Assembly (NCBI GenBank): GCA_023213395.1
Contig: CM041465.1
Span: forward strand, 22,444,001-22,508,000
Origin: Cycas panzhihuaensis
Lineage: Eukaryota; Cycadophyta
DNA: 64,000 bases
Direction: 5' to 3'
In this document: positions 36,737 to 45,931 of the stretch, piece by piece
How positions within the stretch are numbered: the stretch's first letter is position 1
How the letters are laid out: the number at the start of each line of letters is the position of its first letter
Notes under the pieces: generated by a model
What the model saw: only the letters and a program-made list of their open reading frames with translations
Told to the model about the DNA's origin: nothing
The model's database searches: none
Translations under genes and position numbers: made by a program

Positions 36737-37363
36737 GACGATCCTCCCCAAGCAACCTAATAAGTTGGCTCTACACAGACCTTTGGATTATCATTCATTC
36801 CTTATTGTGATCACTCTCACACCTTTGAAAATAGGCCATTGATGAGGCTAAACTATGGTGACCATAGGTTTCTTTCTTTGCTCAACCTTTGTGCCATCTA
36901 TGGTATAATTTTTACAAGTATTTTTACTATATTTACAGATTTCTAGATCATGTTCATATTATGTTTAGATTATATTTATACTATGTCTATCTTATATATG
37001 AAGGTGATAGGGCTTCCCCCCACCCCACCCCCTCTTCTACCACTCTTTTATTTTTGTAGGGATGTTGATCTCATTTTATTCTTTAAGGCCATGCAACCCA
37101 GCTAGGTGTCACCATGGACAACCCTGAGGTCACCCTTCTCTCATTCATGTATGCCTTGGGTCTAGGGCTCTGTACCTTGAGGATTGATCAAGCCATATCT
37201 CCTTGTCCTTACCCAAACATATATTTTCCTATCTACATGATTCATTATGATAATTTCCACCTACATTAGTTAATGACACATGAGTTTCACACACTATTAT
37301 TGATGAGATTATGTTGATAGCATTAACCATCATTTGATGCTTCTGAGTGATGAGGTTCTATTA
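36737..37363 (+). other. T2 3' untranslated internal region
   Basis: No coding frame seen. It matches T3 23410-24013 along its length, including a conserved block ACTATGGTGACCATAGGTTT at 36851. Confidence 0.65.
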
Positions 37364-37375
37364 CTAAGGGGGCAT
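37364..37375 (+). other. Polypurine tract of T2
   Basis: CTAAGGGGGCAT directly before the LTR start TATTTCTTGAC (TG mutated to TA). Confidence 0.8.
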
Positions 37376-37836
37376 TATTTCTTGACTATTGCAAATGGAT
37401 TGGGACACCATCTCATGAGTATAATTAGGTATATATTCTATCTCTTACACTCTATTATATTTCTATAGTTATTATGGTATATGATATTTATATGTGTACT
37501 TGAGCACTTGATTGGTTTGCTTGGTTAGCTTGCCTATGAATGACACTATGCCTATGATGTGTAGGACTCTAATCTAATAGTAGATACTTATGGGCCTCTA
37601 TAGCCTAACTCATATGCAGTTTGACCCATTTCATAACATCTTCCCCTACTTCTCTCTACCTCATCTATCCCTCAATCTATCCAGGGTAGTTTATTGAGAG
37701 TTTTAATGCGTAGGTATCTCCCCATTGCTTGCTCATCACTTGACTTCTCCTTATACTTCATTAGGATCCACTACCTAGCCTCCTTTTATATTCTGGCACC
37801 TCAATTATCACAAGTTTTCATAAGGTTTTGACCCCA

Positions 37837-37841
37837 TTAGG
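37837..37841. repeat. Left target duplication of S1
   Basis: TTAGG, against TTGGG at 40288-40292. The uninterrupted T3 LTR reads CATTGGGTGAC at the same place, so TTGGG is the original. Confidence 0.8.
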
Positions 37842-38240
37842 TGTTAAAAATATGAAGATGCAATAATATGAAATCACAAGTATAAAACATTAAACATATA
37901 AAGTAAACATCATTAAACATAATCACCAACACAAGACACCAAGATTTATACATGGAAAACCCAATGTTGGAAAAACCACGAGAGAAGGTAGAGTTAGGAT
38001 TTCACTTATGATCATAAGGATTACATCTTTCTCCTCTCTCCTTTCTCAAGTTCTCAAGTGATGAGAGTATAAATATATAGTGATAATCATCTTATGAATA
38101 TCCTATCACATACAATAAGATGTTACATCATCCAATAGTGGGATAACATTGATATGTATGCATCTCACATATCTTGAAGTAAGTGAATGGTGGGAAGTAC
38201 ATCTGTACATCATGTATACATTAAACATTATGTTTTAACA
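37842..38240 (-). repeat. 3' LTR of S1
   Basis: 399 bp, exactly as long as the 5' copy, with intact TG and CA ends. Confidence 0.92.
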
Positions 38241-38354
38241 CCCCTCCATAATGTTTAATATCCTTAAATATTGATCTTGAGTCTTCATATCTTCATCTTG
38301 TATGCTAGCACCTATAACCTATAACTGTCACTTGTATCTTGTATGTTATCACTT

Positions 38355-38466
38355 TTAACCTATTTCCTGTATCCTATATCCTGTAACCTATTTCCTATAT
38401 CTTGTATCATGTAACCTATTTCCTATGTTTTATATCTTATAACCTATTTACTATATCTTGTGTATT
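38355..38466. repeat. Four 28-bp tandem repeats in S1
   Basis: Four units with starts at 38355, 38383, 38411 and 38439, each opening with (G)TAACCTATTTCCTAT or a close variant. They lie near the 3' LTR in the S1 interior. Confidence 0.9.
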
Positions 38467-39837
38467 ACGAGTGAATTTGTCATATTGCATAGCTCAAGAA
38501 GGGCTTCTATATTAATCACCAAAATCATTTGTAACCTGTAAAAGACCTGTAACTATATGCTATCTCTAACCTGTAAAAAACCTATATATGAAGTGTTTTA
38601 TATATATCTTCATATGTTCACCTGTGTGGTGGCTATTTTCAATCTACATTAAGTTGTCCATCAAATCAAACAAAGTGATCTCTGAGTCCATATAAAACAA
38701 CATCCATCTACTGAAATACATGAGTAACCAACCACTGTAATTACCAGTTTACTAGGAAATTACTTCAAGTACATGGTTTATCTTCTTTCCAAATTGCTTG
38801 CAGGACTAATAAAGTTTTATTAGCTAGATTAAGTCGATAGCTAGATCATCTTAAATAATCAACTTTAGGACCATACCGAATCACTTAACAATGGTAAGTT
38901 AATTGTAATAAGGTAATTGTACTAACATCTAACTAAATAACATAAACTTCTTCAATATCTAGGTGATCTATATGTTTGTTTAGGGATTTTATCATCCGCT
39001 AAACCAAATGTGATGTTGTGTAGGGGGAAATGATTCACCAACATAGTAAGGATGTCTCATATGATAAATCCATCAAATATTTCTTACTTAATTAAAATTT
39101 TCAACTAAAATGGGCCTCAAAATATCATAAATAAGCCTCAAAATGCTTAATTTTAAACCAAACTATAATAATCATCTACCATTCTTCAAAAATAAATTCA
39201 CCACCATGTTTGGAGCCATGAAAAAGATTAGAATTGACTGAAATTTTAGAAAAGGACAAAGCTCAAATAGATTCAACATAAAGGTTAATTTGAGTAGAAA
39301 ATATCTCCCTCAAATTAGTTCCAAATCTAGCTAAATTTAATTCCAAATTATAGAGCTCTGAATCATCTTCCTGATGCTTTAAATGGTTTAGAAATGAGAT
39401 AAATGGTTGCAAAGATATTGTAGAAATAGTGCAAGTACCATTTTTGAGATTTATGTGACTTGCACATAAATACAAGTGACCAAAGCAGGAATGCAAAACC
39501 CTAATGGAGGATTAAATGGACTTAGAATGAGATAAAATTTTAGATAAAGGGGTGCAATGATTGATAGGTACCCAATAGAATTAGAATTTTTGAAAAAGAA
39601 TATTGTATTTAAGACAACAAATCTGTGAAAATCTAGGGTTTTCTATAGACCATACAATAAAGAATAGAGAAGAAAATAGCCAAAAAACTCTAGAAAGCTC
39701 CTCTATAAGGCACTAAAAAAGGGTCTAAGGCTTCTACAAACCCATTAGTATTGACTATGTCTCCTATATGCAGATTGATAGGCTTGAAGTAGATAATAAG
39801 GATCTTCACCTTGCCATGCCAGCTTGGATGCAACACT

Positions 39838-39907
39838 GCTTTGATACCATGTTAAAAAAATAGAGATGACAGGATTGCTCTGATACTATGTTAAAAATAT
39901 AAAGATG
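39838..39907. repeat. 31-bp duplication of primer site and LTR edge in S1
   Basis: 39838-39868 and 39877-39907 are near-identical 31-mers (GCTTTGATACCATGTTAAAA against GCTCTGATACTATGTTAAAA at the start). Each holds a primer site and the adjoining LTR end. The inner copy's primer site (TGGTATCAAAGC on the minus strand) is the one with the standard TGGTATC start. Confidence 0.85.
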
Positions 39908-40287
39908 CAATAATATAAACTCCTGAGTATAAAACATTAAACATGTAAAGTAAACATCATTAAACATAATCACCACTACAAGACACCAAGATTTATACAT
40001 AGAAAACCCAATGTAGGAAAAACTATAGGAGAAGGTAGAGTTAGGACTCCGCTTATGATCATACGGATTACATCTTTATCCTCTCTCATTTCTTAAGTTC
40101 TCAAGTGGTGAGAGTATAAATATACAGTGATAATCACCTCATGAGTAGCTTGTCATATACAACAAGATGTTACATCATCCAATAGTGGGATAATATTGAT
40201 ATGTGTACATCTCACATATCTCAAACTAGGTGAATGGTGGGAAGTGCATGTGTATATCACGTATATATTAAACATTATGTTTTAACA
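39889..40287 (-). repeat. 5' LTR of S1
   Basis: 399 bp, TGTTAAAAAT to ATGTTTTAACA, next to the primer site on its left. Confidence 0.92.
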
Positions 40288-40490
40288 TTGGGTGACTTGT
40301 GATGAATTTTTAAAAGTTGTCAACATGTAGAGTGGTCCTAGTTCAGTGCATAGACCCCTAAGGAGGAGTCTTAGGCCTCTGTTAGGGCTTACTCCCCCTT
40401 TTCTTACCTTTCATTATTTGTTATTTATTATTTTAAGTTTTTGTTACTCCCTCGTAGCCATTTCTATCTACCCTACTCTAATTATTACAT

Positions 40491-40533
40491 ACTACTAATA
40501 TATTCATGGTACCACTAATATATTAGTAGTGCT
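40491..40533. promoter_or_regulatory. 20-bp-pitch palindrome array in T2 LTR
   Basis: GGTACC at 40508 and AGTGCT at 40528, 20 bp apart. GGTACC is flanked by 13-bp perfect inverted arms CTACTAATATATT and AATATATTAGTAG. The TATA-like element is about 145 bp downstream. The arm sequence is also that of the T1 intron array at 58077-58111. Confidence 0.75.
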
Positions 40534-41685
40534 ACAAATAAGTTTACAATGTGACTGTTATGTTATTAACCACAACCAGAAATGACTAATTCTAGGAATT
40601 ATAGTTGGAAGATGCACTACCCTACCTTGGGACTTGCCTAGATCGAGCCCTAATAGCCCTGAGGCCTTCCCAAATGAATAAAACCCCCAAATTTTGAATT
40701 CATTTCCATCATTCATTTATTAAATCAATCAAGAAAAACACTCTTTGTAGGGAAACAACTCTCTTATTTCTTTCTTCCTTCTCCAATTCTCTTTCACTCC
40801 TCCTACACATAGGAATTATAGGTTTTCTTCTAGAAGTAAGGAGAGGATAGCCAAGAGCAGGCCAAGCTAAGTAAGGAGGGCCTTCCCATCAAGCAAATGA
40901 TAAAGGATCTTATCCTTCTCTTAACAAAGTGGAGGTTTTATCCCCTCCAACATTGCTCTTTGCTTTAAAACTTCATCGTTGTATGGTAAATCTATTTCCC
41001 CTTATTTTCCTTTATTTTGAGCCATATTTTGCTTAGCACAAGGAGGCAATACCTCATGTTCACCATTTTTCTTACCCTCCATATACCAAACCCTCTAGCT
41101 CTTGGAAATAAGGAAGTCAAACTAAGTTAAGAGGGCTTTTGAAGAGGCCCATAGGCTAGAGTTATAACTCCTAAAGATGCCTCTCACTCAAGCAATCCCC
41201 TCCTCTTCACTTTAAAGCATATTTCCTTACATTCCACTACTAGTTTTATCATTTTGGTTTGTTGTGAGGCCTACACATATACATATCCACTTTGTATTTT
41301 CTTCTAAACCCTAGCCAAGTGAGCTATCTATATCTCATAGGGATCCATCACTATTTAGAGGAGATTACCAACCTAAGGCAACATCCACAATTTTCCTCTT
41401 TTTACATACATTGTAATTGTTACACATACATACAACAATCACTAAACAGGAAATATGTGACCTTGCATTTATTTCACCCATGCGTCACACATCCATATAT
41501 TAATGTCATATATCAAGAATATATATATATACATATATATTTCTTATAGGAGGACTTGTCCTCTTTTGTTCTATAGGTTGGAGACCGTTTTGTGAATTAA
41601 GTAATAAATCATAAAAGGGTAACATTTCATTTTGTTTCTCCTTCATTTCCATTTCCATTCTTGGATCATTTCTTGATTAGAGATG

Positions 41686-41690
41686 GTAAG
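41686..41690. repeat. Left target duplication of T8
   Basis: GTAAG, identical to 55986-55990. The uninterrupted T3 LTR reads GGATAGTAAGTAAGCTCC at 25981 with a single copy at the insertion point. Confidence 0.95.
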
Positions 41691-44399
41691 TGGATGCACG
41701 TCTACAGGATAGCTATCTAACTAAGCAGGAATAGTGAGGGTGGTCAATGGCATTATCAGGTGTAGATAAGAACCTACGAGTAAGGCAAATACCACACAAG
41801 GTGCCCCATGCACCGGAGCGTAAGTTCAGGATTTGTGAATGGTACCTAGCTACTAAAAGGCAGTTCCCCACTTCCACTAAGAGAAGGGGAGGTAGAAGAA
41901 TGGCCAAGATATATCTTGAAGAAGGGTCCTCCCACCCTTAGGTGACCAGAAGGGAAGGGAGAGAAACCCTCAAGGGTTCCCTGTAGCAGAGGGAAACAAG
42001 TAGGTGAATAACCTACGGTTGAGGCTCTCTTGGTTGCTCGGACGAGTGGAGGAAACCAAGGGGAAATGTGAAGAGTAATCAAAGGGATGAAGGTGCCCAA
42101 GGCACACAAGCAAACAGAGCAAAACCAAGGCAAGCTAAGATAGCAAGGGCAAAGCTTACAAACTAGAGGGAAAAAGTTGGGAGGAAGGTCTTCCTAAAAC
42201 CTTCTCCTATACTAGATACGATGTACAAAGGTGCTAAACTGAATGTAAACCAAAAGAAGAATCAATTTCCTTTTTCCTTTTAAGTGGTTTAATTACTACC
42301 ATGCAAAATCTTCTAAAGGGAAGAAAATGCAATGAAGCGAGAACACATACCTAGAATGAAGATGCGGTTGAAGTAGTAACGCTCCCACAAGGTGTCCAAG
42401 ATCACTCCACGAACCATAGCGAAAGAGGGATCGTGGTAGGGCGAAGTGTGGGGCTTCCTTACCTTCCTCGAAAGTGACACTAGAGTGCCAAGAAAGGAAA
42501 AAAGGAAAGTAATAACAGCAAATGAAGTGCTACAATAGATATGAGTACATGCACTTACCCGAGAGAGAGCAGAAGGGATAAGTCCTTTGCGTCCTCCGTG
42601 TACTTATAAGTAAGTGAGAATGTCTATTTCTGGAGAAAGGGTGCTAGCAATACAAAGTGGAATCCTAACAACACATGTATGTATGTACCAAACATAAGCT
42701 TTTATACATATGTGTTAGCATTCATGAACCACAAGATTGCAATAATAAACTATGATGAAAACTATCCAAATGAATCGTGGATAAGCTGGTAAGCCTCAGA
42801 GTGGACCACCTCCTGTAAAGAGCAACCCTACCTTCCTTCAAGAAGCCACAAGGTAGTGAGGATAAGGCTATACAAAGGGCTGTAAATGGAGATAACAAGA
42901 GCATAAGGAAGCTCAAAGAGATTCCCAGTAAACTGAGTACTATGGGAAGGAAATCAGGTTGCTAAGGACAAGGTTGAGCTTGGAACAAGTAGTCGAGGCT
43001 TATGTGTTGCCTGGAATGAAGATAAAAGCCTATAAACCAATGTTGCAACAGGTCCAAACACCAATTTGAGTGACTAGAAATAGGCTTCTAACCCTTAGCC
43101 CCACTCCAAGAGTAGCACGGGGGCAAAGAGGAAGGTTTGGAGGGCGGGAGCCTCTTAGGGAGCATGAGGGAGGTGCAGAAACCACCCAGCTCTATCCCAA
43201 ACCTTATGCAACCCTCTTTGGCTGCTGTCCTGGGTGTGAAATATAGGAAAAGTGGCCTAAATAATAGGGAAAATAATCCAAGACAAGGCAAGAAATAACC
43301 TCCAAAAGCAAGATAAGACAAGCTAGAATAAACCATACAAAACTGGGCAAGGAAAGAACTTAGACCAATAAATACCTCTGGAGAAGATGGGAGGCATTTG
43401 TCTCTATCAAAACCTACTAAGAAGGGGCTGAGAAATCTAAAGAAAAGTTGGAGTGCAATAGGTATGGAGCCCCTGCTAAGATGGCTGAAGGAAAAATCTT
43501 GCATTTGAGACTGCTTGATGGCTGCCTAGGTAAAAGAGGTCCTAGGAACTCTTCAAGGAGGACCTCTCCAAGGTGTTCAAGGGGCTGTGAAGATGTCACA
43601 ATTGAGCCAAAGGAGAGATGGTAACTAGAGAGTGGTTGCAGGTCCTAGAATAATAGTGGAGCAGCAGAAGACTGTAGACAATAGGGCATTTTTCCTTGTG
43701 ATCCTTCTAAAATGAGGCAAAAAGATCCTAAGAATGAGTTGGGTAAGACTTAAATACCCAATCCCAACCCTAATTGAGTGATTAGGGCACGGTTGGTGGT
43801 GAGTTGATTCATGAGATGCATGGAAATTCTATAATAAATACGAGAATTACCATGGCGATTTTTAAAAATAAGTCATGACAATCGCACTGTGGTAAACTTC
43901 ATGGTACCGCAGTAAACTTCGCGGTACCGCAAAATCTACCGCAGTGCAGGACCAAAGGCCAAAAATAGCCCAAACAGCCAGCCTGGGCTGTGAACCAGTA
44001 ACATAGGAGGCCGGCAGGGGGATAGGCCCACCTATTTAGAAGCAGACAAGCAGACAAATAAGCTACAAGAAGCAAAAATGGGACTCAAAGGTGTGATAAG
44101 TCAACAAAACGATAATGGGTAATCACACGGGCGAGCATGATATGAACCAAGTGGGTCTTAAGGTGAGTAGGGCTGAATGCAGGAAGTGATGTAGCCACTG
44201 AGGTGTCACACTCGCTGGAAATATGCCCCCCGCTATAGTTGTCATAGGCTAGATAGGTGTAGATGACAACAGGACCATCTACGAAATCATCTCATGTAAA
44301 CAAGTATTCCTCACAAAAGAAAACAGTAATAAGGTAAGAAATATACTTGTGCTTACCTAAGTCGACCACACCGTATCTATTCTTAGAGGTCAGGAAACA
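41691..44399 (-). repeat. 3' LTR of T8
   Basis: 2,709 bp, TGGATGCACG to CAGGAAACA on the plus strand. A TATA-like TATTTAAG (minus strand) is at 43749-43756. The polypurine tract adjoins its right end. Confidence 0.93.
43883..43948. promoter_or_regulatory. 20-bp-pitch palindrome array in T8 3' LTR
   Basis: The best-preserved LTR copy. Hexamers CGCACT (43883), GGTACC (43903), GGTACC (43923) and AGTGCA (43943) are spaced exactly 20 bp. Two tandem 20-mers (43892-43911 and 43912-43931, GTAAACTTC..GGTACCGCA) form the core, and the ends GCACTGTGGTA (43884) and TACCGCAGTGC (43937) are inverted copies, so the whole block is one dyad. It lies about 145 bp upstream of the TATA-like element. Confidence 0.85.
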
Positions 44400-44410
44400 C
44401 TGCCCCCTTG
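44400..44410 (-). other. Polypurine tract of T8
   Basis: Minus-strand CAAGGGGGCAG directly before the 3' LTR start TGTTTCCTG. Confidence 0.9.
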
Positions 44411-44818
44411 GCAGCAGAGCCTCACCACTCAGAAGCATGGTGCGAAGATGAATGCTGGCAAGATAACTATCAGTAGCAGATATGTATGAAGATATATAAA
44501 TCAAGATCATAACAGTAGTCAAGGGTGCTAGCGAGTGTCATGGAAGAATGCGTAGATATGAAGATGGGGGTGGAGACAACATAGGAACTGCCTATGTGTC
44601 ACCCAGAAATCGACTGGAAAACATGAAGGATGAGGGGGCTGCCCCCACCATAAAAGATGCAAAAAAATATACATAACCAAGTAAAAGAGATGAGTGAATA
44701 AAACTAGTAGTTACCATAGTTTATCCTCATCAGTGGCTAGGTTTTAGAGGTGCAAATGGATCGTAAGATAAAGCACATGAGGACCTGGGGCTTGGGTGAC
44801 AGAGCGACTAGACAAGCC
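44411..44818 (-). other. T8 3' untranslated internal region
   Basis: About 0.4 kb between the polypurine tract and the aRNH ORF. The aRNH homology fades around 44750; beyond that I see nothing coding. Confidence 0.6.
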
Positions 44819-45241
44819 TCAGGGACGGTCAGTAAGAAGAGGAAGGTGACACTCAAGGATAAGGCGAATGAGACTATCTGCCTCAACATTGAGGGCCCGA
44901 GGAATGTGCCAAATGTCAACAGATGGGAAGTAAGCCATGAGAGATCTGGTAGTCAAAGCAAGGGTTCTCAGGTGAGGGCATCGCACCTGGTAAACCTGGG
45001 TGAGATGAGATACCAAAACCTAAGAGTTGTAAAGCAAAATGATAGGTCTGTGATGGAAATGAAGAGCATCAGTGAGAGCTTTAATAACAACTATGTACTC
45101 AGCTTCATTATTGGTAGCGTCTAAGAGAAAGACCCCAGAGCATAGGAAATCATGTCGAGGGGGGCCACGAAGAATCCAAGCAGCAGCAGAAGGTCTAAGG
45201 TTACCGTAGCTTCTGCTATCGATAAAAATGTAGAGGGACAT
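44819..45241 (-). pseudogene. T8 stand-alone aRNH
   Basis: Archaeal-type RNase H-like ORF of about 140 codons with one internal TAG in a single frame. It starts MSLYIFIDSRSYGNLRPS, then AAAWILRGP, ATNNEAEYIVVIKALTDAL, LLYNS (TAG) VLVSHLTQVYQVR and WHIPRALNVEADSLIRLIL. The pattern matches RVT_3/aRNH: first Asp (FIDS), Glu (EAEY) and last Asp (EADS) are kept, while the DS motif is NS. It would remove RNA from RNA-DNA hybrids during reverse transcription. As I recall, in described Tat elements aRNH is fused within pol; here it follows the integrase tail and the antisense gene as its own ORF. Confidence 0.82.
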
Positions 45242-45764
45242 GGGTGACACAAAGTCCTGGTAATAATAAACAATAATGGAGTGAAAGAGAGGCTCGAAAG
45301 GCAAGCAATAAGTGACCGTGAAGGGTAGGAGGACCTAGTAATGAGGCTACCTAAGGACAAGAGCAAGCAATCTGACCACTACCTAAGAGCGGCCGGAAAA
45401 AGGCACCTTGGGGTACCAAAGGTTGCTTTAAGAAGCAAAACATGCCCCTGGACAGGGGAGAATTCCTCTTGGAGACCCCAAGAGCAGAAAAGAGCTGTAG
45501 AAGCAGGTCTAAGATGATGAAACGAGCCAAATGAGTATAAACTCAGGCATGCATAGAAGTGGCATGAAAGACAAGATGGAAGGACCCTGTGAAAAAGTGC
45601 AATGATGAGGTGTCATAAATGCACTTGTAAGAAAGGGTAAAAAGGAGACCAAAGGAGTACAATGGGTGACAGGGCCAGAAGACAAAGGTAATCAAGGAAA
45701 CAGGATGGTCCAAACGACTATCACAAGAGCAAAAATCGAGGCAGTGCCCATCGGGGCCCCGGCC
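45242..45764. other. Divergent intergenic region between aRNH and PMD-like gene
   Basis: About 0.52 kb between the aRNH ATG on the minus strand and the PMD-like TATA box on the plus strand. Open frames here (for example 45366-45121 on the minus strand) are not conserved in T2 or T3. The spacing is about the same in T2 once C1 is disregarded. Confidence 0.55.
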
Positions 45765-45773
45765 TATATAAGG
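45765..45773 (+). promoter_or_regulatory. TATA box of T8 PMD-like gene
   Basis: TATATAAGG, 167 bp upstream of the exon 1 ATG. The corresponding boxes lie 162-165 bp upstream in T1, T2 and T3. Confidence 0.75.
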
Positions 45774-45931
45774 AAATTCAATGGAAAACATATTTATTTT
45801 CACTGGCTCTCGAGAGAAACCATAGCCATTTCCTTACGTAACAGAGTGCCACCTGACTACGGAGGCACGCAGAGGGAGATCAGACCGTTGGATCATAGCA
45901 CAGAGATAGTCACCGAGACCATCAGAGCGAG

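Larger units (their letters stand above)
37842..40287 (-). mobile_element. S1: small non-autonomous copia-like element
   Basis: A 2,446-bp element with two 399-bp LTRs (37842-38240 and 39889-40287) ending TGTTAAAA and TTTTAACA. It is in minus orientation: the polypurine tract ATGGAGGGG is the complement of 38241-38249, and the primer site TAGTATCAGAGCAA is the complement of 39875-39888. The site is of the initiator-Met type used by copia elements. The 1.65-kb interior has no recognisable gag or pol and no long ORF, so it must have been mobilised in trans. It is larger than typical TRIMs. It is inserted in the T2 LTR. Confidence 0.9.

Noticed and set aside
38355-38466. Possible CRISPR-like array (four 28-bp repeats)
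   Set aside because: Units are directly adjacent with no spacers and lie in a plant retroelement; plain tandem repeat.
43088-43504. 138-codon minus-strand ORF in the T8 LTR, with a shorter counterpart at 54664-54912
   Set aside because: The frame is not kept in the older LTRs and shows no recognisable domain; it reflects low divergence between the two T8 LTRs.
44737-45124. Forward 124-codon ORF and its minus-strand partner near the aRNH
   Set aside because: Shadows of the aRNH frame, which alone carries the conserved NNEAEY and EADSL motifs.
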